Source: Artocarpus heterophyllus
Lineage: Eukaryota; Streptophyta; Magnoliopsida; Rosales; Moraceae
Direction: 5' to 3'
NCBI GenBank assembly: GCA_025403435.1
Contig: CM046354.1
Span: forward strand, 22,291,467 to 22,355,466
DNA: 64,000 bases
In this document: positions 1 to 11,385 of the stretch, in pieces
Position numbering within the stretch: the first letter of the stretch is position 1
Layout: every line of letters starts with the position of its first letter
The notes under the pieces: generated by a model
What the model was told of the DNA's origin: nothing
Database searches by the model: none
What the model saw: the letters and a program-made list of their open reading frames with translations, nothing else
Translations under genes and position numbers: made by a program

Positions 1-494
1 CCCCTGAGATTGTTGTTCAGGTTTGTTTGGTTTTTCTACACCGATCGAAATGGTTTCGTTCAGAACCTCCAGAGTGAACAGATCACCCCTTAACTCCTCA
101 AGCACCACTTTGCTTCGAGGTTTAAAGTCGTCAATGTTTCTATTCACGGAGTCCAACTCTGATGGTCAAGACAAACCATCTCTCAATGAGGATATAGACA
201 ACATAACAATCTTTACATGAATAAAGCGCCCAACTTTATTCTCTCGATTGCGGATCATATGTTTTAGACTGTCACCTTAAGAATCGTGTCTTTCGCATAA
301 TCATCCCATCATATGCCTAATTCTTAAGGTTTAGACTGACAGTCTCAGACTACTGTTTGCTTATCATACATTCAACAAATATGAATGTAAAGAGGACAAG
401 ATTTGGTATATATAAATGAATAAATTCTTTATTGATAAAAAATGTCTCCAAAAACGTATTATATTTTTACTCCTTAGGGCATACATGTCTAACA
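1..494 (-). mobile_element. Deleted Ty1/copia (C1 family) fragment: internal region fused to 5' LTR end
   Basis: Positions 1 to about 135 match the polyprotein region between integrase and reverse transcriptase of the C1 element further along (around 29245-29378). From about 138 to 494 the sequence matches the outer part of the C1 LTR (compare 27197-27553) and ends in the LTR terminus TGTCTAACA at 494. Everything between these two parts, including RT-proximal integrase, gag, leader and most of the LTR, is missing. The join lies in a short shared ATGT, which suggests microhomology-mediated deletion. The element continues to the left of the window, so its other LTR and target duplication cannot be seen. 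The fragment has no coding potential. Confidence 0.85.
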
Positions 495-504
495 ACTACA
501 AAAC

Positions 505-690
505 CAAGGTTAAAATGAGAAGATTTTTGGTGCGAGAGCTTGTGTTGTGCAAAGTATTCTAGAATAGAAGAGAGGCGAGCGCTGGTAAGTTTGCTACTGA
601 TTGGGAAGGCTCGTATGGAATCCGAGAAGTTACACGTGACAGGGGTTTACAAACTAGAAAATCTGAACACTCATCATTTGAGAAAGTATT
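505..690 (+). pseudogene. Retrotransposon integrase C-terminal tail (Tat-like), broken
   Basis: In one frame the translation contains RRFLVRELVLCKVF and, after a stop codon, AGKFATDWEGSYGIREVTR. This is the usual end of Ty3/gypsy polyproteins of the Tat/Athila type, where a dLVLrkVf block precedes a GKL-x-x-WEGPY-rV motif. One in-frame stop (TAG near 553) and loss of frame after the motif show that it is dead. It is directly abutted on the left by a copia LTR end, so the catalytic integrase core is not present. Confidence 0.7.
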
Positions 691-990
691 ATACTTAGAT
701 TAGTTTTAATAGCGCAAACTAACCAATTTTCTTTTAATTTTTCAGGTTTCCTATTTGATTATTCAACTTGTTTACGGCAGGTTGTCTATTGACGTAATTC
801 CTGAGCATCAATTGAACGATCCCTTTAGCAATGGTTGTAAAGAACTTAGGTTTGTAAAAGTGAACTAGATCGGGCTTAATCCCTACACATGGGTATGTAG
901 CCAGCTTATGTGCTATAAATTAGTGCAGCTGTATTGTCGTTACAACAACCATTTCGCTCGATGCATTATGATTTTCAATTCTTGCCAACA

Positions 991-1560
991 CTAGATTCGA
1001 TTAACTCATCCAATGTTAGATTCAACTTGCCATTTTTATGGCCTTGCCATTTTCATGGCCTTAAATCCCACAAACATTGGATTTTATCAACTCATATAGT
1101 GTTCGATTCGACTTGTTATCTTTATGGCCTTGCCATTTTCATGGCCTCATATCTTACTAGAATTGGTTTCAATCAACTCATCCAGTATTCAATTTGACTT
1201 GCCATCTTTATGGCCTACCATTTTCATGGCCTCAAATCTCACCAACACTAAATTTGGTCAACTCATTTAGTGCTTGATTCGATTTGCTAGTTTCATCGCC
1301 TAGCTGTAATTATTTCTCAGTCACACCAATATTAGATTCGATCCACTCACCCAGTGCTTGACTCGATTTTCCATCTTGCAAATAATGGGTTAGATTTATT
1401 TATCTAATGTTTAATTCCACTCAACATATATATGGTGCAATGTTTTATCAACATTGGATTTTATCTATGTGTCTAATATTTGATTCGACAAAGTCATCTT
1501 CATGGTTTAGCCATTTTTACGGATTAATCTCATCGACGCTCAGCATATCTATTTTTATGA
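991..1560 (+). repeat. Diverged tandem repeat, period about 85 bp
   Basis: The phrase ATTxGATTxxATCAACTCAT recurs with starts near 991, 1076, 1161, 1247 and 1331, giving spacings of 85, 85, 86 and 84. Each unit also carries CATTTTCATGGCCT or a close variant. Units beyond about 1415 are more degenerate. The array sits between the polyprotein tail and the antisense ORF of the Tat-like element, the place where Tat and Ogre elements are known to accumulate tandem repeats. Confidence 0.8.
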
Positions 1561-1639
1561 GTTAGCCATTATATCCAATGTTTACAACACTTGGCATGGT
1601 TAAACAAAATTATTATAGAAGCTACGAGAGCATCTAGTT

Positions 1640-3600
1640 CACACCACTAGAAGCACCCTCATCGATTGAGGACTGTGTGGCGATCTCCTTGTTTGCTTCT
1701 GTGCCCTCATTTTCTGCAACCTCAAGAGTCACTACATCAACATCAACCTCCTCGACATCAGAGTCATCTGGGGCGAAAAGATCCTTAAGCTTTGTGATTT
1801 TACCATCAACGTCTAGGCTTTTCCCCTGCTACTTGTTGAACTCTTTCAACAACTCGAGTCTCACATTGATGGTCGACTCGCTATGGATGTCCAAGAATTG
1901 TTCCCTAATCTCTATAACTTTACTAGCCCTTTCTTCTACCTTCTTTATGGCTCGATCGAGCTCTTCCTTTTTCAGCCGAAGGGTACTGCTTATATTAATG
2001 ACCTTTTTGTTTGATAAAGCCAAGACAACAATGGCTTCATTTTGTTCCTTCAGTGCTTCCCCTCTCTCTCTATGATTCTGCATTCTTTTTCTTATCTTCA
2101 GCATTCTTGGTTTGCCCATCTAGGTCTCTTGTGCATGTGGTGAGCCTGTCATGCTTGAACTTGGCCTTATTCATGAAAATGTTATACATTTGGAAGGCCT
2201 GTGAAATACAAGGTTAAGTATTTAATCAAGAAAACAACTTAAATCATAACAGGTCTTGTTTAAATTTTACCTGGCTGAAGAGGATAACAGACTTATTGCA
2301 GAGCCAAGAGAGGGACTTTCCCACATACTTCATTTCATAAAAAAAAAAGTTAAAACTCTTTGCAGACTTTAGAACCAATTCTTTATCCTATAAGACACTT
2401 ACATGCTTCAGTAAGTCAAGTGTCTCCTCATCAATTTCTTCAATGTCGGTCTCCTCAGTCCAGGAGGGTTCGACCTTGATTGCTTTTCTTTTCTTCAACA
2501 TTGGGGGTTGGATATCGAAAGAAGAAGGTGGCGGTAGGTTCATAGTGTCCGTTGGCTTTAAAAGAGGGGGTTTTCTAAGTTTCTGAGGTGCTCGATTGAC
2601 TTACCTCACTCTTCTTCTTCTTCATCTTTTCCTTAGCAATGGCTCTCACAGCACTTTTATTTTTAGCACCTCTTCGGCTGATGGAAGTGTAGCCTTCATC
2701 AAGGACATTACAGCTTCTACGAACACAACATCTTCATAAAAAAGAAGGCATGTATTTTGATGAACTGTACAATTGCTAAAAGGTACCATGACAAACAAAA
2801 ATCTAATCGACTTGATCAAGAAAACAAATAGGGATACTTGTTGTAATTTCTCTAAAAGTTTTCCAAATTGATGATTTCCTAAGTCGATTAGGATGTAATA
2901 TCTCTGCCATAACTCTATCCTTCTAAAGAGGTTAGAGCGTGGAGCTTTTCTAGTAATCATTCTCCAATCGAAGAGGGTGATTATTCAAAATGACTACATT
3001 AAGCAAAGTAGGATTCAAAACTCACTAATAGGACCAAATGAAAAGGGAAATGGAAATCGAGTGGTGAGTTTGACGAAATCGCAGATGATGGACATAAAAA
3101 AGTATTTTTCTCCCCACTATCTATCTACATTGACAAAATCGACAATGATTTGTTTTGATTGTCGATAAAAAAAGTAAAACCGACCCTTGTTCTTATGATT
3201 TGGTTTCAAATAGTAGCACCGAAGGAAGTCCATTATTGTGAACTTGGTATCCGCTTCTTCAATGAGTATGATCGGACTAAAAAGTAGTCATATCCCATTC
3301 GACATAAGTTGTGTTAATGAAATTTGGAAATGAGATGTGACCTTAAGAATAAACTCTAGGATAGGTAGTCGGAGTCCCAATTCAAGCCATTTTGTATAGA
3401 CGCATAACCAGCTGTCATTTTGGGTATCCACCGGTTCATCGAGGTAGGTGAGGCGTATTTCTACAGATGCAGGAATACCATATCTAAACCAGATGTTTGA
3501 TAGATCCTTACTTTTGAGGGTCAATTTTAGGTTTTTACCAAAGAAAAAAGACACCCTTGATGGGTGATTTGTATATTATCTGGTTAGAAGATTCAATATG
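1640..3600 (-). pseudogene. Antisense extra ORF of the Tat-like element ('putative gypsy type transposon' family, PF04195-like)
   Basis: Read on the minus strand, 3554-3288 encodes WFRYGIPASVEIRL and, further on, GLRLPILEFILKV. This resembles the conserved N-terminal block of the plant family called putative gypsy type transposon (PF04195). Further along, 2960-2646 is a second open stretch. Then 2119-1829 encodes a highly charged, heptad-rich segment (KKEELDRAIKKVEERASKV) expected to form a coiled coil, as in the C-terminal part of this family. The segments lie in order but in different frames with stops between, so the gene is broken. Its function is unknown even for intact members. Family assignment is from motif memory, without a search. 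Confidence 0.6.
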
Positions 3601-4139
3601 CTTGACTCAATTTGAGGGACCTATAGGTCTATTTCTTTCCTTCGTTTCAATGAGTTGTTCATTCGTGCCCTCTTTTGCTTCTTTACTACTTCCAACCCAC
3701 TAGTTCAAGAAGTCCATTCAAGTCTTGATTGTTGTAGAACCCCTTCATCGACGTCTCTATCGTCATTGCTACCCTAATGATTACTATTTTGGCTTAAGTT
3801 AAACTCATGTCAATAGGCTTCTTTGACATCTTTTTAGACAAACAAGTACAAAGAGATCTAGGGCTAAGAAGATCAAAGGGCTTAGAAATCTGAGATTCGA
3901 AGAATTATGAAGGGGTTTTTGAGAGTTTTAAGTTGTAAAGAGCGAAACAACCCTAGGAACTATGGATTTTCTCAAAAAATGAGGAGCAAATGGTATCAAA
4001 ATGTGCGAAATTGTAGGAAAATCAGATCCATGGAAAGAAAATTGCAAGAAAATCAAGAAAAGAGAGAAAATATTGCCTAAGAATAGGTAGGAAAGCTCAA
4101 AAAACTTAGAGAATTTGCTTGAACTTTGAAATGGAGACG

Positions 4140-4174
4140 AGAGTGAAATAAAGAAAGAGAGAGAGAGAGAGAGA
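4140..4174. repeat. (GA)n microsatellite
   Basis: A GA/AG run at about 4153-4174, preceded by AAAGAAAG. It is a simple repeat in the region upstream of the antisense ORF and has no other meaning that can be seen. Confidence 0.8.
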
Positions 4175-4533
4175 GAAATCCCTTATATTGTCTGAAAATG
4201 ATGATGAACGGCTTGGATTGATTTTTAGGGAAATGATCTAATGGTTGAAAGTTGGCATATTTTCATCTTTTGGCTCAAATCGAAGCGCTATCTTTTTGAT
4301 CAAGTGTTTCTATCATAGGTGTAGGGATATTTTGAAATACTCCAATCATATTACACCACGTGTAATGTATAACTGACGCTCATGTTTTCTTGAGGTAGGG
4401 TGATGATTATAGTGTAAATATAAAGTTTTGTCCAAAAGAAGCAACATATGATTGAATTAGAAGATTAGAACTACTCTGAACAACCAAATTCACTCTTGTA
4501 GTCAATCACATCGACAAAGGAGTGAGGGCTAAT

Positions 4534-5098
4534 TGTTGGGGTATGATTTCATTGAATCCAAATCATTCAGCAAAGGCCTAATGTGTGAAATCCAAATTGC
4601 GGTCCAAGTGAATCGAGCCCGATACGAATGGTCGATTTGAGATGGACTGTTGTCATTAGCATTGCTTATTTATTGCTCAATCAATTAGTAACATCGAATG
4701 ATTTGATGTTTGTAGTCTGATGTAGTTTTTACTTGGCTTGTTTGGATGGATTTATGCATTATTTATCATCATAGATTTGCTAAATGTCTATTTGATAGAA
4801 TCAATGTACAGAATTTGGTAGTTACAAAGAGACACATGTTGAGCCATAAAATGGGATGTGGGAAGAAGTCTGATGTTTATGCCCTATCAGAAATCAACAC
4901 ATGTCCCACTACTACAAGCACTACTATGTCCGCTTCTTCCATCAAATGGAGGCCACGATCTCACGAACTACTCTCTATAAATAGGGAGTAGGGCTTCAAA
5001 ATGAAAAAGAGAGGAACTTACGGAAACTCTATATAAATTATGAGTGTTCTTATATTAATACAAAGGAAGAGCTTAAGAGAGAGTTAAAAACTTAGTTC
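4534..5098 (+). repeat. Partial 3' LTR of the Tat-like element
   Basis: A purine-rich tract (AAAGGAGTGAGGGCT, 4516-4530) is followed by TGTTGGGGTATG at 4534, a plausible LTR start. A TATA box (TATAAATAG, 4976-4984) lies about 440 bp into it, followed by about 110 bp of transcribed LTR. No matching CA terminus complementary to TGTTGG was found before the chromovirus gag begins at about 5099, so the LTR is taken as truncated. Confidence 0.5.
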
Positions 5099-7163
5099 TT
5101 GCTTGAGAAGGTCGACTATAAGGCTAGACACCGCTTAAAAACACTGAAGCGTACCAACACTGTCCACGAGTCTGTGAAGAATTTAGTGAGCATCATGTTG
5201 GACATTCATGATATGTCTGAGAAGGATAAGGTCTTTTCATTCCTTGAAAGGTTAAAGCTATGGGCAAGACAAAAGCTCCAAAGGAAAGGGGTCCGAGACC
5301 TTGCCATAGCCCAAGCTACCTTAGAACACTTGATGGATTATGCCGAAGATGGACAGACTAAGAAGAACGAAGTAGCCCCCAACTCAAGCAATACTAGTGG
5401 CAAGAAGAATGTAAGCAATAAGGTGGGTTAGGCCAAGAATAAGGGTGCCAACAAGAAGTAAACTGAGTCAAATACATCTTCAAAAAGGACAACATCAAAC
5501 ACCACAAAGAAACCGTCGTCTTGTTGGCTATGTAAGGGGGTGTACAAAGCCTCAAAATGCCCCTATAGTGGAAACCTAACTACAATGTAGGCCTTGATTT
5601 AACAAGATACCCATAAAGAAGGAACCGAATAGGATGAAGAGAACTTTTGCATGGGAGCCTTGCGGTTCCTATACGCCTTGAAAAAACAAGGTGCTAAAGT
5701 GAAGAAGACCGATGGTAAGGGCCTGATGTTTGTTGATGCTATGTTGAATGGGAAAGCCGTCAAGCGTGTAATGATCGACATGGTGCCACACATAACTTTA
5801 GCTAAAGGATAGAGGCACAGCACCATGGCCTCAAGCTCAACAAAGACATAGGCCGCATGAAAGTGGTCAACTCAAAATCCTTACCCATAACCGAGATGGC
5901 AAAGTAGGTACATGTCAAGATTGACACTTAGGAAGGACTAATTGATCTGATTATTATGAAGTTGGATAATTTTGATATGATCCTAGGTATGTAACTCTTG
6001 ATGGAGAAGGGTGGCATACTGATTCTTATAGTATGAAACTTTTGCTCATCGGCGAGCAGCCTGCTATGGTGCTCTCTAAGGCGAAGCAAGCAACAAAAGT
6101 TAAGCTCCCATCTACCTTGTAATTGAAGAAGGGAGTCAAAAGACAAGAACCATCCTATGTAACAATCCCTACCCTATTCGAAGATGGAGGTGGAGAGTCA
6201 ATTTTGCTTCCTGTTAAAGCCATATTAAAGGAGTATGGAGATATCATGCCTAATTAACTCTTGAAGACATTGCCACTAAAGAGAAGTGTGGATCATTAAA
6301 TTGAGCTGGTACCGGGGGCCAAGCCACCTGTAAGAGCACCTTATCAAATGGCGCCCCTCAAATTAACTAAACTCAGGAAGTAGCTTAATGAACTACTCTA
6401 GGCAGGCTTCATGCAGCCATCAAAAGTGCCGTTCAGAGCTCATGTGCTATTCCAAAATAAGCATGATGAGACCCTACGCTTATGCATTGACTATAAAGCT
6501 CTAAACAAGATCACTGTGAAGAACGCCTAGCCCATCTCATTGATTACCGACCTCTTTGATCAGTTGAGTCATGCCAAATACTTCACGAAGCTTGACCTAC
6601 ATTCAGGATATTATCAATTAAGGCTTGTAGAAGTAGATGAAGTGAAGACTATGTGTGTCATTCGATATGGGGGTGTTTGAGTTCCTATTGATGCCATTTG
6701 GGTTGACAAATAGTAGCCACATTTTGCATGTTAATGAACCAAGTCTTCCACAAGTTCCTTGATAAGTTCGTGGTGGTTTACTTAGATGATATTGTGCTCT
6801 GTAGTTCTACCTTGAAAGAGCATATGGAGCATTTGAAGTTGGTTTTTTGGAAGTTAAGGGACAACTAGCTTTACGTGAAAAAAGAATTGCTCTTTTACAT
6901 AAAAGAGCATCAAGTTCCTCAACCACATCATAGACCATGGCCATATCTGCATGGATTTAGGAAATGTAAAAGCCATCCATAAGTGGAAGGCGCTGATTGT
7001 TGTGAAGGAACTATGCTCATTTCTTAGATTAGCAAATTACTACTAGTATTTTGTTGAGGGCTATTCCAAGAGAGCCATACCCTTGATTGAACTATTGAAG
7101 AAGGGTGTGACTTTGAAGTGGAGTGACCAAAGCCAAGAAGCATTAGAGAGTTTGAAGGATGCT
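5099..7163 (+). pseudogene. Chromovirus (Ty3/gypsy) gag-protease-RT, 5' half, decayed
   Basis: The first open stretch (5099-5430) is a retrotransposon gag core (LVSIMLDIHDMSEKDKVFSF). It is followed by a degraded zinc knuckle near 5518 in which CWLC is present but the His position reads Tyr. A protease-like block lies near 5735-5810. Reverse transcriptase covers about 6290-6930, with motifs [36 protein letters not shown] and VVVYLDDIVL. Many stops and frameshifts interrupt it. The 5' end of gag and the 5' LTR are missing. At about 7163 the reading breaks off and resumes at about 11386, so these are two halves of one element. Confidence 0.85.
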
Positions 7164-8014
7164 ATTGTTGCGGGTTTGTAAGTATATGGGTTGTACAAGT
7201 GATAAAGTAATCCAGAGTCTCGATGTCAATCCTATGAGGATTGGGTTTAGTTTACATTTATTGTCGAAATTGATTATCTCTATGATTATTTGAATGACTG
7301 AAATTAAAAATACAATAACAATGACAATCAATTAAAAAAACTAGAGCACCATAATCAATCCGCATTAATTGTGTTCTTAAGTGAAGGTCATGATTAATTA
7401 GTCGAGAACCTTTTAATTAATCCAATCACTTCTCTCGAGCGTCAAATTAGATAATGTGCTAAAAAACCCAATTCTAATATCTCTATTTGGAATCAAGTAA
7501 TTAAATGCTTATTAAGCTCTAATTTTCTTAATGACTATGAAGGGACTATAAATCCTTTGATCTTATAGTCGCCTAAGATGTGTTTCCCATGATTCGCTCC
7601 TGGAATTTCCCTCTCTCAAGTATCAAACCCCACATACTAAAATTGTCTAATCTATTGGCCAAATAAATTAAAAGCATTAAGTGTGAGAAAACACAAATCA
7701 ACTATAAAATGCACTAAAAATAAATCAACACTTTATAACAAGGCAAAATCAATGCTCTAGAAAAACAATTATGCCATAACTAAAATTAACCAAACCAATA
7801 TCAAAGGTTTATCATTTACAAGTCTTAATAATTATAAAGAAGAGAATGAGAACGAAAAACTCATTTTGGATTATCATAAGCTCCAACCTTTTCCCCCTTT
7901 TCTCCTTCGATGATTCTTGGTCTCTAAATGCATCTCCCAAGATTCTTTTTCCTCACATTCTTCCATGGAGTGGGCTCAAATCCCTTTGGAAATGTGTGCC
8001 TCATCCCCCAAAAA

Positions 8015-10925
8015 TGTTACGCCACCTAACGGACATCATAGATGTTATTACATTTGTCCTTGTTATCATTATTTACGATGAACTATTTAAATTAAATGAT
8101 TAATTTTATAAACATATTCCTAGGATCCATACATTTAAAAAAAAACATTTATAAATATACATGCATATATTAAAACTGCTGGCAAATAAAATTTTTAAAT
8201 AGTTTATCAAAACCAAAACAATGAGTCCATCATTCAAATAAAATTTAAAACGACCTTTCAAATCTGTTTTACTAGTTCGAAAAGCCAAACTTTTGTAAAA
8301 ATCCAAAAAAACATAAACCAAGTCTCTCTAACACCATAGGGTGGAAAATAAACATACACTAAAATAAAAACATAGTTTATAAGTTCTAAGTCTCTTTCTT
8401 AGCATTCTTCCATTTTCAATCCATCGTTCGTTGCTTACACGTCCGTCCTTGCCTTCCACCTATTCCAAGATCCTCTTACCTCTATTTGCAACATGATAAT
8501 AGCTAAATAAGCAAAAGCTTAGTAAGTACACTTTGTTATCTCACAACATAAAACATTTTATGAACATCTATATGCAACATCATATGCATAATCATCATTA
8601 ACATTATAGTACACTTGGCACGGTTTCATATAGAACATATCTTTCATTAACATTATCCATATTAAAGATTCATTCATTTTATCTTTAAGGGCCTAAGTGT
8701 TGCACCATTATCATCATTGTAGGCGTGCCGTTATGAGAGGAGAGGGGTAGCTAATTCTAAATCAAACATGACAAGTCCAACCTTGTGGGACATCATAAAC
8801 ATAAACATAGGGTGTGCAACACTTATTTAGGTAATACATATATACATATATATACTTTTAAATTTTGAAATACCTCATTATCAAAACATGCGTAAACCTT
8901 CTTGTACCTTAAAACTTTCATAATAAAACATTATAAAAATCATCATAGAAATTATCATAATGATATTCATCAAAACTTTTCATAAACTTCATCATGTTGT
9001 AGGTGAGAATGTACTTACATGACTTGCTTATTAAACCTTACTTAGATGACGTCGTCGTAGTCTGGATGTGCTCAATTCTTAGTATGTTCATGTCATTCAT
9101 TCATTTACACACATAAAATTAATATTCCTTTTCATGAAATCATCCAATAACATAAAACATCATTCATATTTCCATCTCAAGAAATACAAGAATACAAATA
9201 CATTTTACCAACTTATAAACAGTCATGTAAAACTAAAATACAACCTGCCTGACCCTCTTAAGGATACACAACTCAATTATTCACAATTCATACACCATTA
9301 AGGCATGAGACTTTGCAAGGACATAATTAACATATATATATATATATATATATATAAATTACCCTAATTTTTCATTAACCATAAAAATTCCATTAGACAA
9401 TTAAAATAAGTCACACAACACCCAATACAAAAACTGCCAGCAACCACAAAATAGTGAGTAGCCCTAACAAACATTCATATGATAAATTATCCATGTCACA
9501 AAATAATCTCATAAAAATCCTACATGTAATAGACACCTAAAGTTACAACATATCCAAAAATTAGCATCAAATAAATTTTTAACAATTCAAAACATGCATT
9601 AGAATTCAAAGATAAGATAAACCCTAAATACCTAAAGTAGTGAGCAATACACGATCATCATACTCAAATAATTAAAATAAAATTACTTTCATCCTAAAAT
9701 TTTTATGACAACCTATAAACATATAAATGCAGTACCACAAAAAGTCTCATTGTCAAATAAATTCGTTGGTCATACAAATAGGTCACACAAGCAAGAAGTC
9801 CAAAATTCACTAACTTAACAGCTATAAAGACCTATCTTAGAAAAAATTCAAGAATTCATCAAATATTCATCAAATCACCATGAAATTTTCCAAATCATAA
9901 CCTAACATATGTATAAATATTTCTACAAAATTTCATTCAAATCACAATTTGTTTGCCTATCGAACATAGACTACATTTTTGCAAAACCTAACCAATTAGC
10001 AACAGTTTGATCATGAGTAGTAGAGAATAAAAATTCAGGATCTCAGTATTGAAAACTCCAAATGGCATGAAATTTTAAGAAATATCATATAACACATACA
10101 TAAATATCATACTAAAATTTCACACCAATCAAACATTGGTAGCCAAAGTTATAGGGGTGGGATTAAAGGGAGAATATAATTTCAGAATCTAGAGTGAGTT
10201 TCCTTCCTCAAAACAATTCTTCTCAAGCTTTCCTTGAATTTGTCTAACTAAAAACCTAATATTTCATTCAATTATTTGCAGGAAAAATAGGGGAGAGAAG
10301 GGGAAGAAAAATGTGTAGAGAGAATGAGAGTGTTTGAGAAAATTTTAGAGAAAGGGAGGAGAGAAAACGATTTTTGAGAGAGAAAAATATATTCATGAAA
10401 ACTAAGAACGATGTGAAAAGAAAATAATCTTCTCTATATTTGAAGTAGATTTTCTTTCAAAATAAGGGGGTATGCATGTAGGATGGGGAAAGATAAGGAA
10501 AAAGTTTGTGATTCGCTCTAAATACCAAATCTTATCTTTTCAAATTAAGAAACCTTGTCACAAAAATTAAATCTTCTCTTTTAAAAAGTCAAACCTTCCT
10601 TAATTATTGGATAAGAAAAGAGATAAAATATATCAATTATTCAAAATTTTCTCAACAAATTAATTATCAATGCCACAATTTTAGGAATTATCTACCGATT
10701 ACTCAGGATCGGTCTATCGAAGTACCACATTCAATATTACATGTAATTAAAACATTAAATATTTATCATACACATATTATAAATGACATGAACACCTCGA
10801 GTACATCAATTCACCTGTCAGAATACTCAAAATAAGATGGTCAGTAACATTATTTCACAAAGAAAATACTTAACATCATTAAATATTCAACATTAATTGT
10901 TACATGAAAAATGGCGGATGTTACA
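8015..10925 (-). repeat. Solo LTR, about 2.9 kb, chromovirus-type
   Basis: The termini are TGTTACGCC at 8015 and GGCGGATGTTACA ending at 10925, so on the minus strand it starts TGTAACATCCGCC and ends GCGTAACA, the TG...CA form of an LTR. No primer-binding site or coding region adjoins either end. Internal phrases such as GTAGGTGAGA followed by TACTTAC (near 9000) are shared with the larger LTR at 37758-42701 (near 39028), which indicates a related family. The flanks (AAAAA and AACTA) do not give a perfect 5-bp duplication, so the exact ends are uncertain. Confidence 0.55.
9330..9356. repeat. (TA)n microsatellite
   Basis: An uninterrupted TA run inside the solo LTR. It is a simple repeat only. 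Confidence 0.8.
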
Positions 10926-11385
10926 AACTATGGAGGCTTCCTCCTAAAAAATATTAGCTCTAGGGTTTTAAGGTGGTAAGGCATCATTTCAATGTTAATT
11001 TTGGTCGTTTGATAGAAGTTTGGACTAAAATTGGCCGTTGGAATAAAAATCAACATGAGGAGGTACAATATGACGCACTGGGTGCGTTGTAGCTTGCACA
11101 GTCATGTACTCGGTCTGGCTGGTAGTCCTTGTGTTGTCAACCCATGCCCAGGCCTGGGTGGCCTCTTGATGCACCTCGCTGGGCACCCATGATTTCGTGA
11201 GCGGGCAGGCAGGCTCATTGCACGTGAAAATTGTGTTTTCTCTAATTTTGATGTCCATTAAACTTTAATTTATTAGTTTCCTATAAAATAACACCAAAAA
11301 ATCAAAAGATACAAAGGCTTGAGGATTTTCACAATATTTTAGGCTTTAGAAATAATTATTGTGTGAGTAAAATACCCAATCCTCA

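Larger units (their letters stand above)
495..5098 (+). mobile_element. 3' portion of a Tat-lineage Ty3/gypsy retrotransposon
   Basis: The parts occur in the order known for Tat elements such as Grande and RIRE2. They are the C-terminal tail of the polyprotein (505-690), a long non-coding spacer with tandem repeats (991-1560), an extra ORF on the antisense strand (about 1640-3600), a purine-rich tract (4516-4530) and the start of an LTR at 4534. The 5' part is absent; a copia LTR end abuts at 494. The LTR is cut short at about 5098, where unrelated chromovirus gag sequence begins. Lineage assignment rests on domain order and motif resemblance and is an inference. Confidence 0.65.
7164..11385. 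mobile_element. Non-coding insertion block splitting the chromovirus (contains a nested solo LTR)
   Basis: This block separates the RT half of the chromovirus (ending about 7163) from its RNase H half (resuming about 11386), so it was inserted later. The outer parts (7164-8014 and 10926-11385) have no coding capacity. The left end, GTAAGTATATGGGTTGTAC followed by GATAAAGTAAT and later TATGAGGATTG, is similar in layout to the left end of a second non-coding block at about 45720. I suspect an LTR or LARD-type element in minus orientation, but found no clear target duplication. Confidence 0.45.

Noticed and set aside
934..1197. 87-codon open frame
   Set aside because: It lies in the 85-bp tandem array; repeats of the same phrase explain its openness.
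5149..5160. CCAACA as the possible end of the Tat-like LTR
   Set aside because: It lies within recognisable gag codons of the chromovirus (KRTNTVHES), so it is a chance match.
11025..11258. 77-codon minus-strand frame in a GC-richer patch
   Set aside because: No recognisable domain and it lies within a non-coding insertion block; composition alone keeps it open.
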